Below, piece by piece: positions 5,602 through 13,684 of a stretch of 44,918 nucleotides of DNA. Location of the stretch: positions 1-44,918 of the IMG/VR virus record IMGVR_UViG_3300046507_000745. One strand, written 5' to 3'. The notes below the pieces were generated by a model. The model had not been told where the DNA came from. It was given only the letters and a program-made list of their open reading frames with translations, and made no database searches. The translations under genes were made by a program, and so were the position numbers. How positions within the stretch are numbered: position 1 is the stretch's first letter; every line of letters begins with the position of its first letter. The stretch comes from a virus.

Positions 5602-7526
5602 CGTCGCTGATCACGCACCAGGTCCTCGACGCCGAGGAGATGCTTCGGCTGATCAAGGCCGAAGGCCAGCCCATGACCGCTGACCAGGTCGCCAAGGCGA
5701 TTGGTCGAGACGCCTCGAACACCCGCAAGTCCCTGCAGGCTTGGGACAAGGCCGGCCTGCTCAAGGCCGAGACCGTCGGCCGCTCGACAGTCTATGGGAT
5801 GACCGCCGCCGGCGAGGCCGCCCTAGCGGCCCTGGATGGCCAAGCCGGCGTCGCCGGCATGCCGCTATGGCCGCTGGCCCAGATCGAGTTCAACCCGGAC
5901 AACCCGCGCAAGGCGGTCGCCCAAGAGCCGCTCGAAGGCCTGGCCGACACGATCGCCGAGGCCGAGGGACTGCTGCAACCGATCGTCCTCTATCCCGCCG
6001 GCGCAAACGGCGTTCGCATGCTGCACGCCGGCGAACGCCGGGTTCGCGCCTGCCGGCTGCTGCAGTCGGAGGGGCGCTTGCCGCCGGCGCTGGCGGAGGG
6101 TCTTCCGTTTATCGAGCGGGCCGCGACCAAGGCGGAGGCCCTGTTCATCGGCCTGGTCGAGAACAGCCAGCGCGAGAACCTGACGCCCTTCGAGGACGCG
6201 CTAGCGCTGAAGGCTTTTCAGAAAGAAACCGGCTTATCGGCTAGAGCGATCGCCTTCAAACTTGGCCGCGCTCGCGAGGGCTTCGAGGTGGGCGTTCGTG
6301 ACGTCCAGGAGAAGATCCGAGTCGTCACTAAGACCAGCGCCGAGAACCAGGCGCGCGTCGCAGCGGGCAAGGAGTCATTCGACTGGCTGAAGGCGACGAC
6401 CCGCAAACCGGCCGAGGAGATTGCCGGTCAACTGCGGGCGATCGATCTGATGGTCCTCGGCGAGGTGATGCATAAGGGCAAGGCCAAGCCTAAGAACCGC
6501 CACTGGGGTTCCGAAACCGAGGTCAGTTACAAGGCCGGCGCCGACCCCCTGGTGAAGGGTCTCATTTCCCAGGGCTTGCTCACATTTACCGAGAAGGACT
6601 ACAGCGACCACAAGGCGTACATCGACATCGGGCAAGCGGCCCGAGAGCTGTCCAACTCCGAAGAGCTTTCGCCGACCCGCCGTCAGGACCGTGAGGGCGA
6701 AGCGGCGCTACACCGCCTCCGGGTGGCTGCAGTCGGCGAGGAGGCCGCCAAGCGTGCGGCGGCCAACGGCGCCTACGTGACGGCCTGGCTCAACGGACCG
6801 TTCGAATATTCGAAGACCGCCGAGGCAGCGATCGCGGCCGCCAAGCTCACTAAGTCCGAGCTGCGCACGGCCACAAAGGCCAAGCGCGACGCTGACGACA
6901 AGCGCTTCCAAGAAGTGATGGCGCTGCGCGAAATCGTCGAAGCGGCCGCGTGGAACGGCATGTCCGGATCCAAGAGGTCCGACGCGGTCGATCGTATGCT
7001 CTCCGAGTTCAAACGGGCCAAGTTGAACTTCCCGGTCCGCGTGTCAGGCCGTCACATCGTCGACGACAACGGCGTCACCGTTTTCATGAACATCGGCTGG
7101 CAGTTCGCCAGCGACGAAGCGGTCATCCTCCAACTCATTTGCATGGCGCTGAATTTCGCGTGCGCGCCGCCGACAACCTACGAGGACCTCGGCAAGAAAG
7201 CCGCGCCGAAGGAAGTCACCCCACTTGAGGACGCGATCGCCCGGGTCGCAGCCGACAGCCGCGAAGACTTTGTCGGCCTGATCGGCGTTGCTCTCGTCCG
7301 CGACCACCAATGGCCAGCAGCCACCGCGTCCGCTGCGGCCGAGGAAGCCCTGGCGGCCGACCTCGAAAGTAACGCGATGGAGTACGGCGATCCGGCCCAG
7401 CACTGGGACGAGAAGGTCGCCGATATCATCGCCGACAACTGGGCCTTCCTGCGCGACCCGCCCGAAGCCCAGCCCGCCAGCCTCACCGTCAATCAAAGCC
7501 AGGGGGAAGACCATGCCGCCGCTTAA
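5598..7526 (+). CDS. wHTH-ParB-like DNA-binding protein
   Basis: The product has 642 residues. Residues 10-75 form a winged helix-turn-helix (MTADQVAKAIGRDASNTRKS, then a wing ending RSTVYGMTAAG). Residues 90-200 match the ParB/Srx N-terminal fold, with FNPDNPRK, the box GERRVRA at 145-151 and VENSQRENLTPFEDA at 187-201; a further helix-turn-helix follows at about 205-245. The C-terminal 390 residues are unrecognised. ParB relatives use CTP and spread from palindromic parS sites, but in phages they can also be nucleases or regulators. A palindrome copy lies within its own ParB domain (6002-6018). It is the best candidate reader of the dispersed palindrome, by inference. No ParA partner is visible in the window. 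Confidence 0.78.
   Translation: MTSLITHQVLDAEEMLRLIKAEGQPMTADQVAKAIGRDASNTRKSLQAWDKAGLLKAETVGRSTVYGMTAAGEAALAALDGQAGVAGMPLWPLAQIEFNPDNPRKAVAQEPLEGLADTIAEAEGLLQPIVLYPAGANGVRMLHAGERRVRACRLLQSEGRLPPALAEGLPFIERAATKAEALFIGLVENSQRENLTPFEDALALKAFQKETGLSARAIAFKLGRAREGFEVGVRDVQEKIRVVTKTSAENQARVAAGKESFDWLKATTRKPAEEIAGQLRAIDLMVLGEVMHKGKAKPKNRHWGSETEVSYKAGADPLVKGLISQGLLTFTEKDYSDHKAYIDIGQAARELSNSEELSPTRRQDREGEAALHRLRVAAVGEEAAKRAAANGAYVTAWLNGPFEYSKTAEAAIAAAKLTKSELRTATKAKRDADDKRFQEVMALREIVEAAAWNGMSGSKRSDAVDRMLSEFKRAKLNFPVRVSGRHIVDDNGVTVFMNIGWQFASDEAVILQLICMALNFACAPPTTYEDLGKKAAPKEVTPLEDAIARVAADSREDFVGLIGVALVRDHQWPAATASAAAEEALAADLESNAMEYGDPAQHWDEKVADIIADNWAFLRDPPEAQPASLTVNQSQGEDHAAA
6002..6018. repeat. Dispersed palindrome copy 2 (degenerate, CGCAAACGGCGTTCGCA)
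   Basis: Two mismatches to the consensus, both in the left arm. It lies inside the ParB-like gene and encodes ANGVRM, as do copies in two other genes. A looser relative with a 5-base spacer follows at about 6031-6047. Confidence 0.5.
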
Positions 7527-7902
7527 CGCGTCGCTGGAGCAGCTGCTCGACTATCTGAAGGAGAAGGCCCTCCGCTACGGCGAGGTCGCCAAGCGCAACG
7601 CCGAACTGGCCGAGATCTGGAAGCGCGGCACCGACCAGCGTCCACCCAACCTGGTCCACGCCGACCGCTACGAGGCGGCCGCCAAGGTCGCCCTGCAGCT
7701 GGCCCAGAACTACGCCGGCTATGCCCTCTGGATGGCGCGCCTGCGCCCGCTGGAGCAGCTGCAGCCGGGCGAGCCAACGCTGATCGCGGCCACCTTCGTG
7801 CGCCGCGCCTCGGCCGAGGACTTCCCGGGCGAGGCGTTCATCCGCCTCCCGGGCGTCGCCGAGCCCATCCGCCTTCCCATGCAATCGGCCGCCCAGGCCT
7901 GA
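7513..7902 (+). CDS. Unknown small protein
   Basis: The product has 129 residues. The first half is a long charged helix (LEQLLDYLKEKALRYGEVAKR), and the second half may include a small beta domain (LIAATFVRRASAEDFPGEAF). The ATG lies within the last codons of the ParB-like gene and has AGGGGGAAG upstream, a strong ribosome-binding site. The gene is co-transcribed in the rightward operon. No function can be assigned. Confidence 0.68.
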   Translation: MPPLNASLEQLLDYLKEKALRYGEVAKRNAELAEIWKRGTDQRPPNLVHADRYEAAAKVALQLAQNYAGYALWMARLRPLEQLQPGEPTLIAATFVRRASAEDFPGEAFIRLPGVAEPIRLPMQSAAQA

Positions 7903-7913
7903 GAGGAGCACCC

Positions 7914-8390
7914 ATGCACCCGACCAACACCGCGCCCTTGGCGCGATCGACCACGATCCGCGTGTCCAACCCGCTGAAGGCCTGGCGAGAAACCCAGCGC
8001 CTCCGCGCTTTCATGGCCGCCAATCAGGCGCGGATCGGCACCGGCGCCGAGGCCGTCGCTTTCGCGATCGATAAGGTCGACGACCATTTCGACCGCCTGC
8101 AGTTCCTGAAGGACTGGCAGACCGGCGACCTGGCCGAGTGGCCCGAGTATCACCCGGCCGCGCTCCTGCCGCCCCAGCTGACCGCGTGGGGCCTGCTGCT
8201 CCGCTGCGCGGCCGTCGTGGCCGGCCTGCTGTCGGGCCTTCTGCTCCTGGGCAACCTGCTCGACTACGCCACACGCGGGCCCGGCGACCCGCTGCAGGTC
8301 CTGATCACCACCACCTGGGGCGTCGCGATCCTGGTCAGCACCGTCGGCGCCTGGCGCGGGGCTTTGCGGCCGGCCGGCGGGGAGGGCTGA
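7914..8390 (+). CDS. Two-helix membrane protein, unknown
   Basis: The product has 158 residues. The first 90 are soluble and charged, with a helix-rich segment DKVDDHFDRLQFLKDWQTGD. Two predicted membrane helices follow, at about 101-120 (LLLRCAAVVAGLLSGLLLLG) and 131-148 (VLITTTWGVAILVSTVGA). GAGAGGAGCA precedes the ATG. The soluble N-terminus and short hairpin suggest an inner-membrane anchor rather than a holin. Its place among early accessory genes would suit superinfection immunity or host-takeover functions, but this is speculative. Confidence 0.66.
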   Translation: MHPTNTAPLARSTTIRVSNPLKAWRETQRLRAFMAANQARIGTGAEAVAFAIDKVDDHFDRLQFLKDWQTGDLAEWPEYHPAALLPPQLTAWGLLLRCAAVVAGLLSGLLLLGNLLDYATRGPGDPLQVLITTTWGVAILVSTVGAWRGALRPAGGEG

Positions 8391-8393
8391 GCG

Positions 8394-8708
8394 ATGGCCC
8401 AGACCACAGCCCTTCTGATCGCCCCTCCCGCGTGGGGCAAGACCCAGATCCTGAACCAGCTGATCGAGAACGGCCCGCGCCAGCCTCGGACAACCACGCC
8501 CGCTGTCGAGGATTCGATCACCGTCGGCTCGGTTGTGCACCTCAAGTCCGGCGGCCTGCGCATGACGGTCCTGGCCGTCCAGGCGCAGGAAATCGAGGTG
8601 ATCTGGAGCAGTTACAGCGGTCTCGACGAACGCATCATTCCGCGTTCGGCCGTGAAGCTGTGCACCGCGCCCGACCAGAACCCCACCGACGAAGAGATCC
8701 CGTTCTAG
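8394..8708 (+). CDS. DUF2158/YodC-like small protein
   Basis: The product has 104 residues. Residues 44-92 (VVHLKSGGLRMTVLAV, then IEVIWSSYSGLDERIIP) match the DUF2158 pattern of an SH3-like barrel seen in small bacterial proteins. The first 25 residues include APPAWGKT, which fits the bare Walker A pattern, but the protein is far too short for a P-loop NTPase. The start lies three bases after the preceding stop, so the two genes are in one operon. The function of the family is not established. Confidence 0.65.
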   Translation: MAQTTALLIAPPAWGKTQILNQLIENGPRQPRTTTPAVEDSITVGSVVHLKSGGLRMTVLAVQAQEIEVIWSSYSGLDERIIPRSAVKLCTAPDQNPTDEEIPF

Positions 8709-8710
8709 CC

Positions 8711-9478
8711 ATGACCGAGGAAACGATCACCGTCGACGGCCGGGTATACCGTCGCTTCATCCCATATCCAGAACCCGTCGAAGATGGCACCTCCCGGTGT
8801 ATCGCCTGCGGCCAGATCGACGAGCCCCAGGTTCACGACAACGAACTGTGCGGCCTGACCGCTAGCCCCAGCGCCGACGGCGTCGATTTCCTCGGGGTCG
8901 AGATCTTCGACGGAGATCTGGAGACCAGCGACAAGCCGGCCGGCCCCGTGAGCCGCGCGACCGATCGTGGCAAATCGGTGTGGAACCACGAACTCAAGAC
9001 CCACCCGCCGCACTTCGAAGCCGTAGCCAACGGATCCAAGACGTTTGAGCTGCGCTTGAACGACCGCGGATTTGAGGTCGGCCATCTGCTTCGGCTCCGC
9101 GAGTATGTGCCCGGGGGGAAGAACGCCGAGGGCGCCTATTCCGGCCGAGCAGTGACCCGCAGGATCATCCACATGTTGGATAGCGGCTTTCCCGCGCTTC
9201 GCCCGGGCTACGTCATCATGGGGCTGGAGCCCGTCGATGACTTCGCCGGTTTGCCCGTGGCCTTGGCCGAGATCCAAACCCAGCTGCCCGGCGCGTTCTG
9301 GATGCTGGCCTACGGCCGATCGCGGGCCGACGAGCCGCCGTATGGCGCGAGGATCCTGTTTAGCAGCGACGAGGTCCTGGGCGAGGGAGACGGCGAAACG
9401 CCGGCGAGCGCGGTGCAAGCGGCCCTCGCAGACGCCCGCTCAATTTCGACGCCCATGGTGAAGGCAGCAAAAGCCTAG
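8711..9478 (+). CDS. DUF3850/ASCH-type domain protein
   Basis: The product has 255 residues. The N-terminus carries a CxxC pair (Cys30, Cys33). Residues 93-175 contain HELKTHPPHFEAVANGSKTFE, with RLNDRGFEVGHLL and GYVIMGLEP, the DUF3850/ASCH (PUA-like) signature; such folds are thought to bind RNA or modified bases. The C-terminal 80 residues are a separate segment rich in Ala and acidic residues, possibly a second domain. The ATG follows the previous stop by two bases. A role in reading or protecting nucleic acid is family-level inference. Confidence 0.72.
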   Translation: MTEETITVDGRVYRRFIPYPEPVEDGTSRCIACGQIDEPQVHDNELCGLTASPSADGVDFLGVEIFDGDLETSDKPAGPVSRATDRGKSVWNHELKTHPPHFEAVANGSKTFELRLNDRGFEVGHLLRLREYVPGGKNAEGAYSGRAVTRRIIHMLDSGFPALRPGYVIMGLEPVDDFAGLPVALAEIQTQLPGAFWMLAYGRSRADEPPYGARILFSSDEVLGEGDGETPASAVQAALADARSISTPMVKAAKA

Positions 9479-9480
9479 CC

Positions 9481-9627
9481 ATGGCCGCCCGCCGCTCGAC
9501 ATCACCCGATGCGAACGCCGCTCGCAGACCGGAGCCGCTGAGCCCGGCCGAGCTGGCGTTCGCCCAGGCGCTTGCCCGGGTGATCGTCGAGCGGCAGAGT
9601 GCCCCCGCACTCGACTCCAGGGGGTAA
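9481..9627 (+). CDS. Small ORF before the integrase (48 aa)
   Basis: ATG 9481 to TAA 9627 encodes 48 residues, a basic N-terminus and a single helix (ELAFAQALARVIVERQ). It begins two bases after the stop of the preceding gene and ends three bases before the integrase GTG. It carries palindrome copy 3. It could be a recombination directionality factor, which is often small and next to a serine integrase, or only a leader peptide. Evidence is spacing and frame only. Confidence 0.45.
   Translation: MAARRSTSPDANAARRPEPLSPAELAFAQALARVIVERQSAPALDSRG
9510..9526. repeat. Dispersed palindrome copy 3 (TGCGAACGCCGCTCGCA)
   Basis: One mismatch in the right arm. It lies within the 48-codon ORF, about 105 bases before the integrase start. 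Confidence 0.7.
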
Positions 9628-9630
9628 GGC

Positions 9631-11250
9631 GTGCGCGCCGCGATCTACGCCCGATATTCCGACCCGCGACAGAACCCGGACTCGATCCGCGACCAGGTCG
9701 CGGTCTGTCGGGCCTTGATCGCGCACGAGGGTTATCTCGAGGTCGCGGTGTACTCGGACGCGGCGATCTCGGCCGCCGCTCCCGGCAACCGGCCGGGCTA
9801 CCTGCAGATGCTGGCAGATGCGCGAACGGGCGCGTTCGACGTCGTGGTGGGCGAGGCGCTGGATCGCCTGTCGCGGGGCCAGGCCGACGTCACCAACACC
9901 TATGAGGATCTTCAGGCGCTCGGCGTCGAGATCCACACCCTGGCCGAAGGCCGGATCACGGAACTGCACATCGGCCTCAAGGGCACGATGAACGCGCTGG
10001 CGCTGAAGGATCTCGGCGCGAAGACCCATCGGGGCATGGCCGGGGTGCTACGCGAGGGCCGGGCGATCAGCACTCCCTACGGCTATCGCGTCGTTCGCAA
10101 GCTGGACGCCGCCGGCGAGCTGGTCGTCGGCCTACGCGAGATCGACGAATTCGAGCGCGCGATCGTGCTGCGAATCTTCGACGAGTACGCCTCCGGCAAG
10201 TCGCCGCGCATGATCTGCTCCGGCCTGAACGCCGAGGCCATCCCGTCGCCCACGGGCAAGGCATGGGCCGCCAATCGCCTGACCGGCCGACGTTATGGCC
10301 TTCTCACCAACGAGGCCTATCGCGGCGTGCTCGTCTGGGGAAAGTCGCGAGGCGTCAAGGACCGCAGCACCGGCCGGAAGCGCCAAGTCGTTTCGGCGCC
10401 CGAGGCCGTCATTCGGATCGAGCGCCCCGATCTCCGGATAGTCGACGACCTGCTCTGGGCCCGGGTTCAAGCCCGCCTCGCCGCCAACGCCGCCGCATCG
10501 CCGGCGGACGCCCAGGCACGCCGCCGCCCGAAGCGCCTCCTGTCAGGCGTCATCGCCTGCGGCTGCTGCGGATCGGCCATGACGGCGTCGCACAATGCCA
10601 AGGCCGCGCGCTACCGCTGCAACGGTCGGGTCAACAAGGGTCCGGCCTTTTGCACGAACGGCGGGACCGTGCCGGCGGCCGACGCGGAACGCCGGGTCCT
10701 GGCGGCCGTGCGCGATCGCCTGCTGCGCCCCGAAATGATCGAGGCCGTTGTCCGCGAAGTCCATCGCCTGTCGGCCGAGCGGGCGCGGACCTCGGGAGCC
10801 GACCGAGGCCGCCTGGAGCGCGAGCTGGGCGAGGTGCGGCGTAAGGCTGAGCGCCTGGTCGACCAGGTCGCTGAAGGCGTGTTGGCCGGGTCCACCGTGG
10901 CCGGCAAGATCCGGGAGCTGGAAGCGCGCGCGACGATCCTGGAGCGCGAGATCCAAGACACGAACGCCGCCAGCAACGTCGTCGCCATGCACCCGGCCGC
11001 CGGCGACCACTACCGCCGACTGGTCGATGACCTGTCGGCCGCCCTGGACAGCGAGGTCCCGGCCGAGGTCTCGGCCCGAGAGGCCTTCCGGGCGCTGATC
11101 GGCAAGGTGCGGATGATCCCGGGCAACAAGCGCGGCGTCTACGATCTTGAGATCGCGACACCGATGCAAAGGCTGATGACCTTCATCGCCGGCGACCGCG
11201 CGTTCCCGGCCGCCGGCGACATCATGCCGGACCTGCGGATCCTCGCTTAG
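9631..11250 (+). CDS. Large serine recombinase (phage integrase)
   Basis: The product has 539 residues and starts at GTG behind AGGGGG. The N-terminal resolvase domain (1-140) has the catalytic Ser10 in YARYSDPRQ and the conserved DRLSRGQ around Arg79/Arg82. A recombinase domain follows (about 165-270: TPYGYRVVR, GLNAEAIPSP). A zinc ribbon at about 308-345 has CGCCGSAM, YRCNGR and FCTNGG. A coiled coil covers about 365-450. This is the usual architecture and length of phage large serine integrases, which recombine attP with attB without host factors. The attP-like, repeat-rich gap lies immediately downstream. No separate directionality factor is certain, though the 48-codon ORF upstream is a candidate. 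Confidence 0.95.
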   Translation: MRAAIYARYSDPRQNPDSIRDQVAVCRALIAHEGYLEVAVYSDAAISAAAPGNRPGYLQMLADARTGAFDVVVGEALDRLSRGQADVTNTYEDLQALGVEIHTLAEGRITELHIGLKGTMNALALKDLGAKTHRGMAGVLREGRAISTPYGYRVVRKLDAAGELVVGLREIDEFERAIVLRIFDEYASGKSPRMICSGLNAEAIPSPTGKAWAANRLTGRRYGLLTNEAYRGVLVWGKSRGVKDRSTGRKRQVVSAPEAVIRIERPDLRIVDDLLWARVQARLAANAAASPADAQARRRPKRLLSGVIACGCCGSAMTASHNAKAARYRCNGRVNKGPAFCTNGGTVPAADAERRVLAAVRDRLLRPEMIEAVVREVHRLSAERARTSGADRGRLERELGEVRRKAERLVDQVAEGVLAGSTVAGKIRELEARATILEREIQDTNAASNVVAMHPAAGDHYRRLVDDLSAALDSEVPAEVSAREAFRALIGKVRMIPGNKRGVYDLEIATPMQRLMTFIAGDRAFPAAGDIMPDLRILA

Positions 11251-11437
11251 ACCCTCGCATCCCACGACCCGGCGCGGCGGGATCCCGCCCGCTGAACCGG
11301 CTTGTTCGTGAGTTGTGTTAACGCGAAAAGCGGGTGCCCCTTTATCGCGTTAAAACAAATCGCGGAACCCCCTTGAGGGCAGTGCAGCAAGGCCGCGCGC
11401 AAACGCTTGCGAGGTAAGGATTTGCGCGCGAGCCCCG
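11251..11437. other. Non-coding gap beside the integrase, candidate attP
   Basis: No gene is visible. Two perfect inverted repeats occur: TTAACGCGA (11318-11326) with TCGCGTTAA (11345-11353), and CGCGCGCAAA (11394-11403) with TTTGCGCGCG (11421-11430). Serine integrase attP sites normally abut the integrase gene and carry imperfect dyads of roughly this size. The repeats could instead terminate the convergent integrase and Dam-type transcripts. The crossover dinucleotide cannot be identified from the window. Confidence 0.45.
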
Positions 11438-12301
11438 CTAGAACAGCCGGCTCTGCGGCTCCGCGAGCCCCAGCGGCACGCCCTTGCCGATCAGCAGCTC
11501 GGACGCCGGCGCGGCATGCTCGCCGCCGGCGATCGAGTACGTCGTCTGCACGGCCTCGATGTCGGCCCATGCGAACGCCGCGCGCATTTCCGGGACGTCG
11601 TTGATCGACAGCAGGAAGCGCCCCTTGATCCCGGCCAGAACCTCGGCGAGCTGGGCGAAGTCGGCGCGGGAGAAGATCTCGCGACCGTAGTCGTCCTCGG
11701 AGCCGTAGTACGGCGGGTCGAGGTAGAAGAGCGCGCCGGCGTGGTCGTACTGGGGAATGAAGTCCGCCCAGTCCAGCTGCTCGATGACGACGTCGGCCAG
11801 GCGATCGTGCAGCCGGCGCAGGCGCGGCTCCAGCCAGCGAACATCGAAGTTGTGCGGCTTGGTACGGTCGGTCCCCCAGCTGCGGCCGCGCACCTTTCCA
11901 CCGAACGCCAGGCGCTGCAGGTAGAGGAAGCGAGCCGCGCGCTCGATGTCGGTGAGATCGTAGGCGGCCATGGTCTTCAGCCGGTCGAACTCGGCCCGCA
12001 TCGCCGGCCGCCAGCGGAGCTCGCCCAGGAGCGCGTCCGGATGCGCCCGAAGGACGCGGAACAGGTTGGTGACGTCGCCGGAGATATCGTTGACGACCTC
12101 GTGGCCCGGGCGGATCGCGCGGCGGAGGAACACCCCGCCCATGCCCAGGAAGACCTCGCAGTAGGAGGTGTGCGGCGTGCTGGCCAGGACCTGGCAGATC
12201 CGCTTGGCCAGATGGCGCTTGCCGCCGATCCACGGGGCCGGAGGATCCGCCGGCGAGACGGACAGCGAGGGGAACGGCACCCCTTCAGGGTTGTGCGACA
12301 T
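11438..12301 (-). CDS. Dam-type (D12 class) DNA N6-adenine methyltransferase
   Basis: The product has 287 residues. It has the D12 N-terminal SAM motif PWIGGKRHLAKRI (24-36), CEVFLGMGGVF near 48-58, and the catalytic DPPYYGSEDDYG with DPPY at 195-198. This matches the Dam/M.MboIIA-like group, which methylate adenine in short sites such as GATC; the exact target is unknown. It is an orphan, on the opposite strand to its neighbours and convergent with the integrase, which suggests separate acquisition. Possible roles are evasion of restriction or interference with host methylation-dependent regulation. A palindrome copy lies in its 3' part. Confidence 0.88.
   Translation of the reverse strand: MSHNPEGVPFPSLSVSPADPPAPWIGGKRHLAKRICQVLASTPHTSYCEVFLGMGGVFLRRAIRPGHEVVNDISGDVTNLFRVLRAHPDALLGELRWRPAMRAEFDRLKTMAAYDLTDIERAARFLYLQRLAFGGKVRGRSWGTDRTKPHNFDVRWLEPRLRRLHDRLADVVIEQLDWADFIPQYDHAGALFYLDPPYYGSEDDYGREIFSRADFAQLAEVLAGIKGRFLLSINDVPEMRAAFAWADIEAVQTTYSIAGGEHAAPASELLIGKGVPLGLAEPQSRLF
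11570..11586. repeat. Dispersed palindrome copy 4 (degenerate, TGCGAACGCCGCGCGCA)
   Basis: Two mismatches in the right arm. It lies in the C-terminal part of the Dam-type gene. Confidence 0.5.
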
Positions 12302-12575
12302 TGAAGCTTACTCCTGTGAGCGATTAGGAGTCCGCCGCCTCCGGAGGCTGGGGCGGACGCGCCGTCGGCGATCGACGGCGTCGCGTGGCGAGGGAGTTAC
12401 TCGCCGAGAGGCGCGCTGGAACGCGCCGATCCCGCCCTGTCCGGACGAGCGGAAACCCGAATTGACCGACTCGAGCCTTGACTCTCCATCGGGTCGGAAT
12501 GAGAACATTCGCGGAACATCGGAGACATCGCCATGCCGGCACAACGCGCAGACCAGCGCGCGCGGACGCACGTCC
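12302..12575. other. Divergent control region, Dam-type gene and SOS-type operon
   Basis: No convincing gene is present. The gap separates the leftward methyltransferase from the rightward operon at 12576. It holds several GC-rich dyads, for example CGCCGTC with GACGGCG near 12360-12386. Its right end holds a TTGACT -35 (12478-12483) and the LexA box. A 16-codon ATG ORF (12533-12583) overlaps the next start and may be a leader. Confidence 0.5.
12503..12517 (+). promoter_or_regulatory. Alphaproteobacterial LexA (SOS) box
   Basis: GAACATTCGCGGAAC is an exact GAAC-N7-GAAC, the reverse complement of the GTTC-N7-GTTC box bound by LexA in alphaproteobacteria. It lies about 20 bases downstream of a TTGACT hexamer, over the expected -10, and about 60 bases before the first gene of an operon that ends in an SRAP peptidase. 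Repression by host LexA, with induction on DNA damage, is the natural inference. Confidence 0.75.
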
Positions 12576-12860
12576 GTGGCTGAGAAATTCGAGCCTGGCG
12601 TCCCGCTCGCGCACTACAGGGCGCACGGGGCTGACGTGCAGCTCCACTGCGGGAACTGCTCGCTGACGACGGTCCTGGAGCTGGAGCGCGTGATCGCTGG
12701 TCTGGCGGCGCGGGGCATGGGCGGAGACCAGACCGGCATCCGAGAGGTGGGCCCAATTCTACGCCGGCCATGTCGGCGATGTGGCGCGGCCCGCTGGGAG
12801 ACTCGCCCTGCGTTTCCCGAGATGAAGAACAAAGGCATCCCTGACCGGAGCCGGTCCTAA
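12576..12860 (+). CDS. Small Cys-pair (probable zinc-binding) protein
   Basis: The product has 94 residues and begins with GTG at 12576 (no closer ATG exists in frame and the ribosome-binding site is weak). It has two CxxC pairs, HCGNCS (Cys25, Cys28) and PCRRCG (Cys66, Cys69), consistent with one zinc ribbon, with a helix between them. It is first in the LexA-box operon, and its stop overlaps the next ATG (TAATG). Nucleic-acid binding is plausible but not shown. Confidence 0.62.
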   Translation: MAEKFEPGVPLAHYRAHGADVQLHCGNCSLTTVLELERVIAGLAARGMGGDQTGIREVGPILRRPCRRCGAARWETRPAFPEMKNKGIPDRSRS

Positions 12861-13255
12861 TGGGCAAGAACCCAGGATATCTGCCCGCCGCCGCGTACAC
12901 GGTTGGCGGCCTGATCGACGCGCAGATCTATGTGAAATGGAGCTGCCTGACGTGCAGCGCGGATGGCGTCGCCGATCTGCTGGCGATCCAGCAATCCAAG
13001 GGCCCTGGATATTCGCTTGTCGATCGCAAACTGCCTTGTCGAGAACCGGGCTGCTCCGGCCCCGTCCACTTCCTCTATTCCGGAGGGCCCGGAACGCCGA
13101 TGCGTCCGCTCCGCGACGATCGCCGCCGGGCCGACGCCGTCAGGGTGACGGCCGCCCGCCGTCAACTGGAGCAGGTACGGCAGGCGTATAACCGCGTCGC
13201 TCCGGACGCCGGCGCGCCGCCAATCCCGCCCGAGCCTTGGCGCCTGCGACCATGA
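12860..13255 (+). CDS. Cys-pair protein of the SOS-type operon
   Basis: The product has 131 residues. Cys29-x2-Cys32 (SCLTCS) and Cys60-x4-Cys65 (CREPGC) form a likely zinc site in the N-terminal half, preceded by aromatic residues and IYVKW. The C-terminal third is an Arg-rich helix (RRADAVRVTAARRQLEQVRQ) and a Pro-rich tail. The ATG overlaps the stop of the previous gene, giving translational coupling. Two consecutive Cys-pair proteins in a damage-type operon suggest DNA-binding accessory factors; the family is not recognised. Confidence 0.68.
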   Translation: MGKNPGYLPAAAYTVGGLIDAQIYVKWSCLTCSADGVADLLAIQQSKGPGYSLVDRKLPCREPGCSGPVHFLYSGGPGTPMRPLRDDRRRADAVRVTAARRQLEQVRQAYNRVAPDAGAPPIPPEPWRLRP

Positions 13256-13284
13256 CCGATAGCTTCCGGCCGGAGGAGACAGAG

Positions 13285-13680
13285 ATGACCGAGACGACCT
13301 GGGCGTGGCGCATCATCGACGCCGAGACAAATGAAACCCGCCGGTTCTACCGCGACGGCGCCGCGCTCGCCGCCGTCGGCAAGCCGCACCCGAAGGCGTT
13401 CTGGGATCGCCATCCTCTGGTCGACCGCGTCGAGAACCGTTGGGTAGGACCGGGCGACGAGATCGAGGTCAAGGTGTGGCTGAACGGCAAGGCCGCTCCG
13501 GACGCGCCCGACACGACCAGACCAGGCCGGCCGGCCGACCTGAGCTTCTCTGGCGTGTGGCGGACCGACGTCGAGTTCTGGGCCGCCCAGCCAGACGTCG
13601 AGCATGCCGAGCTGCGCCAGCACACCGGCGATCAGCCGGACGAAGACGCCTGGGCCGTCGACCTCTGGCTGAAGGCCTGA
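13285..13680 (+). CDS. Unknown protein of the SOS-type operon
   Basis: The product has 131 residues, Trp-rich and acidic, and probably mostly beta ([19 protein letters not shown], then [10 protein letters not shown], then [11 protein letters not shown]). ATG 13285 follows a strong GGAGGAG by six bases. An alternative ATG at 13252 overlaps the previous stop (ATGA) and would add 11 residues. It ends four bases before the SRAP gene. No motif indicates a function. Confidence 0.68.
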   Translation: MTETTWAWRIIDAETNETRRFYRDGAALAAVGKPHPKAFWDRHPLVDRVENRWVGPGDEIEVKVWLNGKAAPDAPDTTRPGRPADLSFSGVWRTDVEFWAAQPDVEHAELRQHTGDQPDEDAWAVDLWLKA

Positions 13681-13684
13681 CCCG

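Noticed and set aside
6031-6047. GCGAAC-N5-GTTCGC as another palindrome copy
   Set aside because: The spacer is two bases longer than in all other copies, which would change the geometry of the site; noted as a loose relative only.
8418-8441. APPAWGKT as a Walker A ATPase motif in the DUF2158-like protein
   Set aside because: Only the bare pattern matches; the protein has 104 residues and no Walker B or fold support.
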